From NCBI GenBank assembly GCA_046483315.1, contig JAWODJ010000112.1, forward strand, positions 4,784 to 68,783: a DNA stretch of 64,000 nucleotides, in the 5' to 3' direction. The notes below the pieces were generated by a model. The model did no database searches and was not told where the DNA came from. It saw only the letters and a program-made list of their open reading frames with translations. How positions within the stretch are numbered: position 1 is the first letter of the stretch; each line of letters begins with the position of its first letter. The position numbers and the translations under genes are program-made. Positions 16,918 to 26,700 of the stretch are shown here, piece by piece. Source of the DNA: PXAP01 sp046483315. Lineage in GTDB: Bacteria > Bacteroidota > Bacteroidia > Bacteroidales > PUMT01.

Positions 16918-17964
16918 GCTGTCAACCCGTTTTTTTGCTTTCTGGTAATCAGCCTCCACCATGATTCTTACCAGCTCCTTAAAAGTGGTTTTGGGTTCCC
17001 AGCCCAGTTTCTCTTTGGCCTTGGTGGAGTCACCGATCAACAGATCAACCTCCGCAGGCCTGAAATACCGCTCATCGATACCGACAACCTCCTTCCCGGA
17101 GGATTTCAGAATGCCTTTTTCATTAACACCCGTACCTTCCCATATTATCTCTTCCCCCAGCACCCTGAAAGCTTCTTCAACAAATTCACGGATCTTATGG
17201 GTTTCATTGGTAGCCAGCACAAAATCCTCAGGCTCGTCAACCTGCAGCATTCGCCACATGCCTTCAACATATTCGGGAGCATAGCCCCAGTCTCTCTGAG
17301 CATCAAGATTTCCAAGCAACAGCTTATCCAGCTGGCCGGTCATAATGTTTGAAACTGCCACACTTATTTTACGGGTAACAAATGTTTTTCCGCGCCTCTC
17401 GCTCTCGTGATTAAACAATATACCATTGCAGGCAAAGAGATTATATGCCTCACGGTAATTAACCACTATCCAGTATGCATAAAGCTTTGCCGCACCATAC
17501 GGGCTTCTCGGGTAAAAAGGAGTCTTTTCGGTTTGCGGCACCTCCTGCACCATACCGTACAACTCCGAAGTGGAAGCCTGGTAAAAGCGGGTGTCAATAC
17601 CCGTCTCCTTTATGGCATCAATAAACCTTAAAGTGCCGATACCATCAACCTCTGCCGTATATTCCGGAACCTCAAAAGAAACCTGCACATGGCTTTGCGC
17701 CCCAAGGTTGTATATTTCATCCGGACGGATCTTCTCCACCAGCCGGTTCAGGTTACTGGAATCGGTAAGGTCGCCGTGATGAAGAAAAAATCTCTTATCA
17801 AGCAATTCACTGTTATTATATAAATGATCAATGCGAAAAGTATTAAAAGAGCTTGCCCGTCGTATTATGCCATGCACGTTATAGCCCTTTTCCAGAAGAA
17901 GTTCTGTCAGATAAGAACCATCCTGGCCGGTAATACCTGATATTAAAGCAGTTTTAGTCTTCAT
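16909..17964 (-). CDS. gmd: GDP-mannose 4,6-dehydratase
   Basis: First committed step to GDP-L-fucose: dehydrates GDP-D-mannose to GDP-4-keto-6-deoxymannose in the cytoplasm. The 351-residue protein has the NADP motif GITGQDGSYL at the N-terminus, the active-site SELYG and YGAAKLYAYW (catalytic Tyr/Lys), and the GDP-binding FNHESERRGKTFVTRK loop, all diagnostic of Gmd. It is upstream of fcl. No mannose-activating genes (manB/manC) are in the window. The product can feed the fucosyltransferase candidate at 42.3 kb in the polysaccharide locus. Confidence 0.96.
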   Translation of the reverse strand: MKTKTALISGITGQDGSYLTELLLEKGYNVHGIIRRASSFNTFRIDHLYNNSELLDKRFFLHHGDLTDSSNLNRLVEKIRPDEIYNLGAQSHVQVSFEVPEYTAEVDGIGTLRFIDAIKETGIDTRFYQASTSELYGMVQEVPQTEKTPFYPRSPYGAAKLYAYWIVVNYREAYNLFACNGILFNHESERRGKTFVTRKISVAVSNIMTGQLDKLLLGNLDAQRDWGYAPEYVEGMWRMLQVDEPEDFVLATNETHKIREFVEEAFRVLGEEIIWEGTGVNEKGILKSSGKEVVGIDERYFRPAEVDLLIGDSTKAKEKLGWEPKTTFKELVRIMVEADYQKAKKRVDSPC

Positions 17965-18296
17965 ATGTTCGGAATATAAAATTTAAATATCAATTATTTT
18001 AGAAAACAGTAGCAAAGTCATATAACACAAAAGAAGGGTTAAAGTTTAAAAGCAAACAAGATTTACAACCTTTCTTTCACCCTCAGCCTGAAAATCTGTG
18101 AGGAACCGAAAAACGGCATGTGACTTCCGGTCTTATCCCTGTCATTTTATCTGTAAATGTAATAAAACAGCTTATCATAATTCATTGTTTATCAACAAAA
18201 ATGGTCCTTCTGATACTAATTACGAACAAAACCGTGCAAAGTATTGTTATTTGCAAAGGATAATGAACAGATTCAGACAAAAATCAATATTTATTT
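17965..18296. other. Divergent intergenic region, gmd / nSTAND-WD40
   Basis: 332 bp without a gene, AT-rich. It must contain the promoters for gmd (minus) and for the nSTAND cluster (plus). No exact TAnnTTTG box with a well-spaced -33 element was found on either strand, and no RNA gene or long hairpin was seen. Confidence 0.6.
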
Positions 18297-21200
18297 ATGT
18301 CCGCAGCAGAAAAAATTTTTAACCCGTATCCCGGACTTCGTTCGTTTAAATCTGGTGAAAGTAATTTGTTTTTCAGCAGAGAAAAGCAAAGTAATGAGAT
18401 AACGGCAAAACTTCTCAGCAACAGGTTCCTTGCACTGATCGGGCCCTCAGGATCCGGTAAGTCATCCTTGTTATCTGCCGGGGTTGTTCCCGGCCTGCCC
18501 GGCTTCAACAATGATCCCTCAGTTTCATCCTGGCAAATAATAAATTCCAGGCCGGGAAATACACCGATCAATAATCTGGCAAAAGACCTGGTAAATGCCG
18601 GTATTCAGAATGATTCAGAAAACACGGATAATAACCGGTATGAGAAGACTGCAGCTCTATTGCGTACCGGTTCTCACGAACTAAAGGAGATCCTTCGTGA
18701 TGCAAAAAATAACATTAACAAAAATACCTTAATCATAATAGATCAGTTTGAAGAATTATTCAGGCAAAGAAGAAACATTAACCCCCGCACCATAAAAGAT
18801 GAACGGGAAAGCTACATACAGTTGGTAATTGAATTGCAGAAACAGGAAGAGCTGCCCGTATTTGTACTGATCGCGGTACGTTCAGATTACATTCAGGAGT
18901 GTCATAAATTCCGTGAATTGACCGGACTGATAAATCAAAGCAATCATTTTCTGTCACCTATGACTACGGAAGATATTCTTGAAGTAATCCGCCGCCCGGC
19001 TGCCCTGGCCGGGGGTAAAACAGACACCGGGTTCGAAAGGCAGCTTCTCAATGATCTCCTTGATCAGTCAGATCCTCTGCCGTCATTGCAGTATATATTA
19101 ATGAGGACATGGGAATACTGGATGAAACAGGAAAATTATGACAAACCGCTGTCGGTAAAAGAATATGAAGAAGTTGGAAAAATGGATAATGCCTTATCAA
19201 TGCATGCTGATGAAATCTATGCGGAATTATCGGAAAACGGACAAAAAACCTGTGAAAAGATTTTTAAGACCATTGCACAAAAAGGCACCGGCGACCGTGA
19301 TATGGCAAATCCGGCGCGTATTGCCGATATTGCCTCTATTGCCGGTATCGGCGTTGCAGATACAATTGATGTAATTGAAAGATTCAGGCAGCCCGGAAGA
19401 TGCTTCCTTACTCCTTTTCATGATATTGAACTTAACTCCGGCACAATCATTGACTTGTCGCATGAAAGTCTGATCCGCTTATGGAAAAGACTTAATACCT
19501 GGGTTGCCGAAGAATCATCCTCGGTAGCAATTTATAACCGTCTGGCAGAAAAATCAAGACTTTACCAGATCAGGAAAACTGGTCTGCTTAAAAAACCTGA
19601 TCTGGAAATGGCACTGAAATGGCGCGAAGAAAATGAACCTTCATTTGATTGGGCAAAATGGCATAATACTGCTTTTGAACGAACCATGGCGTACCTGAGA
19701 AAGAGCGAGGAAGAATTTAAGAAAGAGGAAGCTGAGAAATTTAAAAAACCAGTCAGGTCATTAAAAAAAGCACGCCTAATTGCCACATTTCTCGGTTTTG
19801 TTGCAATAGTTTCAATTGGCATGGTTTTACATACTTCAAATCTCTATACTGCAGCTACCAGGCAGTCCGCTCCGGCAGTCCCTGACATACCTCCTGCACG
19901 TGAACAGACAGCCATTAATGAAACATTAACAGGAGAAACCGGCAATTTAACAACTACTTCCGCAGACAGGGATAACAGACAAATTTTGCAGAATTCTCAT
20001 AATCAAGGCATTAACAGCACCAACCCAGGGCAAAGGACTTCCGGTGAAAGATCTGCGGGAGAAATCAGCAGCAGAACCAACAGTCCGGGCAGTCAGGTGC
20101 CGTCTTCTGAAAGGGGTACTTCCGGCAACCCTCATGATAACAGTTCCGAAGATACTGCCCGTGAAAAGGAATACATGAACCGGATAAGAACAGCCGGGCA
20201 TTCGCTGATAACAAATTCCCTTGAGCTTGAAGATAATGCCAGTCTGAAAGCTTTGCTGGCCCTTCAGGCAGAAAATTTCAGCAAGGAATATAATGAAAAT
20301 GGCTATTATCCGGATCTTTATGCCGGACTTCACTCGTCACTTAAAGCAATATTCGGTAATACTTTCAATGTGTTCAGCGGGCATGCCGGATCGGTTAATT
20401 CTGTTGTATTCAGGCCAAACAGCAGCATATTCTATTCAGCCTCTTCTGACGGGAAGGTTTTACAATGGGATTTAGATGATGACACTAAAACCCCGGCAAC
20501 TTTATTTGATATTAACGGCATCAATAATTCACTGGCCATATCATCAAATGGCCAGTGGCTGGCAGTTGCAACAAACGGACTTGGAATAAAGATATTCAAT
20601 CCCACAAGGAATAATCCCTTTCCAATTACCGTTAACCGGGGCAGCAACAGGTTTATAGCGATGGACTTCCATCCTGATAACGAGCATCTTATATTCGCCG
20701 ACTCCGATAACAACATAATAAAATACAATATAACCAGCGGAAACGATCACATTGTAGCGACGGCAGATAATGAGATATTTTCTTTGTCGGTGTCACCGGA
20801 CGGAAATAAGATAGCCGCAGGAACAAGAGGAGGGCAGGCTGTTATTTGGACCGGTGAAACCAATTGGGAACAGCAGATTATCCATCAAGAAGAGGGAAAT
20901 GATGTACATGCAGTTCAGTTTAATCATAACGGAACAAGACTGGCTACAGGCAGCCTCAGGGGTACTTTACAAATATGGGAGGTTGTGTCAGGAGACCTGA
21001 TTACCAGTCTCAATGGTCATTCTGCCAGGATTGTCAATATAAAATTCAGTCCCGATAACAGTAAGATAGCATCTACAAGTTTTGACGGTACCATCAGGCT
21101 GTGGAATGTACAGGATCTTTCTTCACAGCCCCTGATTCTCAGTGACCACGGATCATGGGTCCTTTCAGTTGACTTCGACACTGAAGGTAAAAAACTTGTA

Positions 21201-21359
21201 AGCGGAAGCCGCCAGGAAAACAGGTTGATGAGCTGGTACCTGGAAACTGGTGATATGGCGGCTATTATCTGTTCAGAAGTCACCAGGAACCTTACCAGGG
21301 AAGAATGGAACCTTTATGTAGGAGAAGAAATCCCGTATATGGAAACCTGTCCCTTATAG
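18297..21359 (+). CDS. Membrane-tethered nSTAND1-type ATPase with C-terminal WD40 repeats
   Basis: A 1020-residue protein. Residues 1 to about 420 form a STAND-class AAA ATPase: NPYPGLRSF at the start (the usual nSTAND1 opening), Walker A GPSGSGKSS (49-57), Walker B LIIIDQFEE (145-153), and a winged-helix part with DLSHESLIRLWKRL. A single hydrophobic segment (about 491-511) is followed by a Ser/Thr/Asn-rich low-complexity stretch (520-620), then seven or so WD40 blades from about residue 690 (GHAGSVNSVVF, DGKVLQWD, DGTIRLWNV). The predicted layout is a cytoplasmic ATPase, one membrane pass and a periplasmic propeller. STAND proteins switch on oligomerisation when their sensor repeats bind a ligand. 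It heads a four-gene run with an outer-membrane barrel, a lipoprotein and a T9SS substrate, so it may sense or drive an envelope process rather than phage defence. Confidence 0.85.
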   Translation: MSAAEKIFNPYPGLRSFKSGESNLFFSREKQSNEITAKLLSNRFLALIGPSGSGKSSLLSAGVVPGLPGFNNDPSVSSWQIINSRPGNTPINNLAKDLVNAGIQNDSENTDNNRYEKTAALLRTGSHELKEILRDAKNNINKNTLIIIDQFEELFRQRRNINPRTIKDERESYIQLVIELQKQEELPVFVLIAVRSDYIQECHKFRELTGLINQSNHFLSPMTTEDILEVIRRPAALAGGKTDTGFERQLLNDLLDQSDPLPSLQYILMRTWEYWMKQENYDKPLSVKEYEEVGKMDNALSMHADEIYAELSENGQKTCEKIFKTIAQKGTGDRDMANPARIADIASIAGIGVADTIDVIERFRQPGRCFLTPFHDIELNSGTIIDLSHESLIRLWKRLNTWVAEESSSVAIYNRLAEKSRLYQIRKTGLLKKPDLEMALKWREENEPSFDWAKWHNTAFERTMAYLRKSEEEFKKEEAEKFKKPVRSLKKARLIATFLGFVAIVSIGMVLHTSNLYTAATRQSAPAVPDIPPAREQTAINETLTGETGNLTTTSADRDNRQILQNSHNQGINSTNPGQRTSGERSAGEISSRTNSPGSQVPSSERGTSGNPHDNSSEDTAREKEYMNRIRTAGHSLITNSLELEDNASLKALLALQAENFSKEYNENGYYPDLYAGLHSSLKAIFGNTFNVFSGHAGSVNSVVFRPNSSIFYSASSDGKVLQWDLDDDTKTPATLFDINGINNSLAISSNGQWLAVATNGLGIKIFNPTRNNPFPITVNRGSNRFIAMDFHPDNEHLIFADSDNNIIKYNITSGNDHIVATADNEIFSLSVSPDGNKIAAGTRGGQAVIWTGETNWEQQIIHQEEGNDVHAVQFNHNGTRLATGSLRGTLQIWEVVSGDLITSLNGHSARIVNIKFSPDNSKIASTSFDGTIRLWNVQDLSSQPLILSDHGSWVLSVDFDTEGKKLVSGSRQENRLMSWYLETGDMAAIICSEVTRNLTREEWNLYVGEEIPYMETCPL

Positions 21360-21381
21360 TAATACTATAGATCGATCATCC

Positions 21382-22434
21382 ATGATACTGCGTCTGACAA
21401 AAGAAGTAATTAAATTACTGTTATTAATTCTGATATTTCTTTACCCTCCTGTTCAGGTGAAGGCACAGAATGAATGCACCGCAGCACTTGAAAGAGCGGA
21501 AAATTTATTCGATCAGGGTATTATTGAAGAAATTCCGGTTATTCTGGCTGGTTGTTTAAAAAACGGATTCAGCAGGGAAGATAAAATGCGTGCTCAGAAA
21601 CTTATGATACTCTCTTACCTGTTTGATAACAAAATTGAGGAAGCAGAAAAAACAATACTGAACTTTCTGGATGATAATCCGGAATATAAAATCAAATCTA
21701 CCGATCCTGCTGAATTTGCTTCACTTTTCTCCAGGTTCAGGACCATACCATATTTATCGGCAGGAGTATTAATTGGAGGTAATTTATCACTTCCCCATAT
21801 GCTTGAGCAATACGGCCCTTTTAATTCAATCAGGGAAAAGGGAACCTATTCATATGAAACAATTGATTTTCAAATCGGTGCCGGCCTGAATTTTTTCCTG
21901 GGCAATTCACTGGAGTTAAATATTGAATCGCTGTTCATTCGCAACAGTTTTGTTTATTCAAATCTGCAATACGGTTTTGCTCAGATATATAAAAAAGAGA
22001 CATATCAAAAATTTGAATTTCCGGTATCTCTCAGTCTTGACCTTGGAAAAGGCAGATGGAAACCATACCTGAGGCTGGGAGGCTCATACGGGATTATTAT
22101 GCATGCTGAAAGCAATTACGAAAGAGAATATATCAATACCGGGTCTGCCTATTACAGTCCCCTTGAAACGTATGGAATAAACATAAGTGAAAGGAGAAAG
22201 GAATACTCTTTTTCTGCTGTCGGTGGCGGTGGTATAAAGTATAAAATACCACGTGGCCATTTGTATTTTGATATAAGATATTTTTATTCACTGACCCATC
22301 TGGTCATCCCCGATAACAGGTGGGAAGATGAATTAATATACACTTATTATCATGCCGATAGTGATTTTATCGTGGATTATTTAACATTTTCAGTGGGATT
22401 AAGATATTCATTCTATAAATCAAAAAAACTCTGA
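21382..22434 (+). CDS. Outer-membrane beta-barrel protein with N-terminal TPR-like region
   Basis: A 350-residue exported protein; the signal peptide ends near VKAQ. Residues 30-110 are helical and TPR-like (paired helices with CTAALERAENLFDQG and EAEKTILNFLDDNPEYK), while residues 125-350 alternate short beta strands with aromatic ends and finish SVGLRYSFYKSKKL, as in the PorT-like outer-membrane barrel families of Bacteroidota. It starts 22 bp after the nSTAND gene and ends 7 bp before the lipoprotein, so it is in the same operon. The TPR-like part would sit in the periplasm, where it could meet the WD40 domain of the upstream protein (inference). Confidence 0.75.
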   Translation: MILRLTKEVIKLLLLILIFLYPPVQVKAQNECTAALERAENLFDQGIIEEIPVILAGCLKNGFSREDKMRAQKLMILSYLFDNKIEEAEKTILNFLDDNPEYKIKSTDPAEFASLFSRFRTIPYLSAGVLIGGNLSLPHMLEQYGPFNSIREKGTYSYETIDFQIGAGLNFFLGNSLELNIESLFIRNSFVYSNLQYGFAQIYKKETYQKFEFPVSLSLDLGKGRWKPYLRLGGSYGIIMHAESNYEREYINTGSAYYSPLETYGINISERRKEYSFSAVGGGGIKYKIPRGHLYFDIRYFYSLTHLVIPDNRWEDELIYTYYHADSDFIVDYLTFSVGLRYSFYKSKKL

Positions 22435-22441
22435 ACTCTGT

Positions 22442-23656
22442 ATGCACCGTTTTTTAAATAAAAGTGTTTTACATCTCTCATACCTTGCGGTCTTCATGCT
22501 TGTTTTGGTGAGTTCATGCAGGGAGGAAACTTTCAGCCCTGCACAGGCTGACTCATTCATTAAATTTTATGGAAATTATTATAAAAACGAAGGCAGTGAT
22601 GTCAAAAGCCTTGATGACGGAGGTTATGTTATTGCTGGTAATACATCTGTAAATAATTCAGATAGTGATATTATAGTTATTCTCACAGATAAGTACGGTA
22701 ATGAAATTGGTACACCAAAAAATTACGGAGGTGCATATAATGACCATGCCAGTAGTTTAAAAGTACTCTCTGACGGGGGATTTGCCATTATCGGAAGTAC
22801 AGAAACCGAAGCTCATGACCGCGCGATCATTAGCAATATGTATCTTATAAGAACAGATTCCGCTGGTGACACATTATGGACAAAAAACTATGGCGGATAC
22901 TCCAACGATGTTGGTTATCACCTTTCAGAGACCAGTGATGGCGGGTTTATTTTAATAGGTTATACCGAAGACATTGCATCGGGTTCAACCGATATTCTTA
23001 TTGTAAAAACCGATCCTGACGGAGAAATGATTTGGTCCAGAACACACGGAGGATCAGGTGATGATGTTGGCACATATATTACAGAAACAGATGACGGGTA
23101 TATATATACCGGATACACAAACAGTTATTCTAAACCCGGTCAATCTATGTCCAATATTTTTATAGCAAAAACCAATACGAATGGCAGGCTTACCTTCCCC
23201 ATCACTTACGGAAGTATGGGAGATGACTCTGGAAAATCAATAATTTCCGTTCCTGAAGGAGGTTACGTTGTCCTGGGTACAACAACAAACACTTCAACCA
23301 ATACCAGGAATATCTATTTATCTCGTATCGAAGATGATATATCAAAGCCTTTATGGACTAAGTCCTTTGGCGATGAGGTCAATCACGACGCCGTATGTAT
23401 TAAAAGGACAACCGAAGGCAACTTTATTATTACCGGCACACAGGAGTTGTCACAAGCTGATCATGTGATTTTCTTATTGAAAACTGATAGCCAGGGTAAC
23501 CCGCTTTTCTTTAAGACATTCGGGGGTAGCGGTCATCAGCGTGGCGGAGCTGTTGATCTGTCTCATGATGGAGGTTATATTATTACCGGTTCTAACAAGG
23601 TGGGAGCTAATAGTATGATTACTTTAATAAAAACGAAAGGTGACGGAGAATTGTGA
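22442..23656 (+). CDS. Lipoprotein with propeller-like DGGYIITG repeats
   Basis: A 404-residue lipoprotein: signal peptide with lipobox LVSSC, cysteine at residue 26. The remainder is about seven repeats of roughly 50 residues, each with a core like DGGYVIAGNT / DGGFAIIGST / DGGFILIGYT followed by an ILIVKTD strand and a W-x-K-x-x-GG-x-x-D turn. This is the pattern of the delta-60-like repeats that form bacterial beta-propellers. It probably sits on the outer membrane, facing periplasm or surface. It lies 7 bp downstream of the barrel gene and 54 bp upstream of the giant T9SS protein. A binding role is likely; no catalytic motif is visible. Confidence 0.75.
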   Translation: MHRFLNKSVLHLSYLAVFMLVLVSSCREETFSPAQADSFIKFYGNYYKNEGSDVKSLDDGGYVIAGNTSVNNSDSDIIVILTDKYGNEIGTPKNYGGAYNDHASSLKVLSDGGFAIIGSTETEAHDRAIISNMYLIRTDSAGDTLWTKNYGGYSNDVGYHLSETSDGGFILIGYTEDIASGSTDILIVKTDPDGEMIWSRTHGGSGDDVGTYITETDDGYIYTGYTNSYSKPGQSMSNIFIAKTNTNGRLTFPITYGSMGDDSGKSIISVPEGGYVVLGTTTNTSTNTRNIYLSRIEDDISKPLWTKSFGDEVNHDAVCIKRTTEGNFIITGTQELSQADHVIFLLKTDSQGNPLFFKTFGGSGHQRGGAVDLSHDGGYIITGSNKVGANSMITLIKTKGDGEL

Positions 23657-23710
23657 TCCTCATACTTGTTAAAGAAAGCATTTTGTTGTTAAACAAAGCC
23701 ATATATATTA

Positions 23711-26700
23711 ATGATTATGAGAAACATATTTTTTTACTTCAATAATCTGCATTTCGATCTGTCTTCTTCCCGCAAGGGAAAAATATATTCACGGAGTTTG
23801 CTAACACTTCTGTTCACATTAATATCTGCGGCCGGGTTTGGACAGACAGCAGATTTTGTGGCAGATAAAACAGAAGTCTGTATCAGCGGGACCGTTACAT
23901 TTTCTGATCAATCATCGGGGGCAACATCATGGGAATGGAATTTCGGTGAAGGAGCCGATCCCGCAACAGCATCAGGCGTGGGACCGCATGAGGTAATTTT
24001 TACTGCCGGTGGTTCCAAAACAGTAATCCTTACTGTTAATGATACCCTGACTGAAACAAAAATTGACTATATCACGGTATATTCTCTTCCCGAACCGCCA
24101 ACTGCAGAAAATGAATCTTTTATCTATGACGGGCAGGAACATACTGCTTCAGCTACCGTTGCTGAAGATCACGATATAATATGGTATGATAATTCAACAG
24201 GAGGAAGCATAACATCACAGCCTGCCGGGACAAATGCAGGGACCTATACAGCCTGGGCCGAAGCAGTAAATAATGTCACCGGCTGTGCAAGCGCAACAAG
24301 AACGGAGGTTACACTGACCGTGGAACAGAAAAACCTTACCATTACAGCCGAAGATAAAACCAAAACCTACGGAGAACTTATTGAATTCGATATCTCTGCC
24401 CCTTCCGCTGATTTCTATGTCGGGGGACTGGTTAATGATGACCAGGTAACAGGCATTACCCTGGCAAGCGACGGGGCGGCAGAGGCGGCAACCGTCAGCC
24501 TCTCTCCCTACAATATCGTGCCCGGCGCAGCAACAGGCCCAGGCCTTGACAACTACAGCATCTCATATGTTAACGGAGCACTGACCGTGGAACAGAAAAA
24601 CCTTACCATTACCGGTTCCTTCACTGCTTTTGATAAGCTCTTTGACGGAACCACCGATGCAGAAACAGATGAAAATAACTTAATACCCGAAGGTTTGGAA
24701 AACGGTGATGATGTTACATTGACGGATGTGGTGATTCAATTTGCAGATGCCGCCGCCGGCGAAGATATACAGGTAACCATTGTAAGTGCCGGAACAAAAG
24801 GAGCCGATGCCGGTAATTACAGCCTTTCCCTTATCGGTGCGCCAGTCACAGAAGCCAGCATTACCATGTCGCCGGTTATAACCAATGTTGTTTATAATGC
24901 ATCAACAGGTAGTTTATCAATTGTTGGAAACCATCTCAGAACAGATGAAGAGATTGATGTAACCAGGCTTACAGTATCCAGGGGAGACGATTCTTATACC
25001 TTTACAGACAAATCAATCAATACAATACCATCCTCCGGTACCCAGGCAAACATAATGGTTAAGGGTTTTGAGAGGGCTGTTATGAACTGGATCTTTGATA
25101 ATGATGAGTCAGTCTCCCTGGACGGGGAATCATACAATATAGCTGCAGCAACTAACTGGAACGGAATGTCGTTTGAAGATCCCGCATCCCCGGTCTTTGT
25201 TGTACTATACCAAGCCCCTTCAATAGTAGAAGCCACCTATAACAGGGTATCCGGAAATCTTGTGGTTACAGCTTCGGGGCTGGCAGCAAAACCCGGTACA
25301 GAAAAGGATATCGATGCAACAAAATTCACCGTTACGGGGAAAGGAAATGAAAGTCATACCCTGTCATTTAGTCCCGATGTAAAGGTATCATCAGATACAA
25401 TGTTTGTTATTCCGGTAAAAGAAGGTGATAAAGAGCAGGTTGATCTTTTGCTTGATATCGAAGGTCTTTCTTCCAGCCAGGGTGATGAATATAATCTGGG
25501 GGCTGCTGACGGATGGAATATACCCGTTCATCCTGCCTACAATACAGAAGATCTGGAAAATAATCCGGTCACCGCAACGGAGATTAATAACCTGCCTCCC
25601 GTTGTATCAAATGTAATAATAGCAGGCGAACCCGGAATTGGTATTACAGTTGAAGGTGATTATGACTACGATGACCTGGAAAATGATTCGGAAGGAAATT
25701 CACTGTTTAACTGGTACAGGGCAACAGACGCTTCCGGTAGCGATTCTGCAGTTATCGAAGGGGAAACGGAGAAGACCTATACCCTGACTCTCGATGATGC
25801 AGGAAAATACATATCATTTGAAGTAACCCCGGTAGCCGTTTCCGGAGATCCTGAGGGAGAGCCGGTGAAAAGTTCATGGACCGGGGTGGTGAATGAACCG
25901 CCGTCGGTATCGGACGTTGTGATAAACGGCATACTTGAGGTGTGCAGGGAATTAACTGCACAATATGAGTATTTTGATCAGGAGCAGGATATGGAAAATG
26001 GAACAAAGATACGCTGGTTAAGGGCTGATGACAATAACGGATCCAATGCGGAGCAGATCTCTGAGGGGATCAGTTATATTCCGGCTCCTGAGGATGAAGG
26101 TAAATATATCCGGATCGAAGTAACCCCCGTTGCCTCAACAGGCGCTTCACCGGGAGACACTGAAAGGAGTGATTACTACGGGCCCGTTATAAACGCTTTA
26201 CCCACGGTATCCATCAGTGGGCCCGCCGGGTTTTGCCAGGGATCGGAGGCAGATATTACCTTCAGCTTTACAGGCAAAGCTCCGTGGACAGTTAATTATA
26301 CAGATGGTAATGATGAGATCAGATTTACCACTTCAGATAATCCTTATATACTGACTGTAGAAACCGGGGGAAACTACCGGGTAGTAAGCCTTACAGATGC
26401 CATAGGCTGTGAAGGAACAGATCTGGGCAATACCCTTGATCTGACAACTATACCCACTATCAGGCTTTCTGATAACTGGTATACAGAGAACTTTGAAAAT
26501 GGCCGGGGAGAATGGACAAGTGCTACACCGTCCGGTGATATGCCCGATAGCTGGATATTCGGCCCTCCTTCCGGGGAAATATTTACTTCGGCCTCTTCCG
26601 GTCAGAATATCTGGTATACCGATGTAACAGACAGCGATACAGAAGAGCAGTCATGGATAACGGGTCCTTGTTTTGACTTCACCGATATCGAACGACCGAT

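Noticed and set aside
21355..21369. Perfect AT-rich palindrome TATAGTA-A-TACTATA over the nSTAND stop codon
   Set aside because: Too short and AT-rich to count as a terminator, and it lies within an apparent operon.
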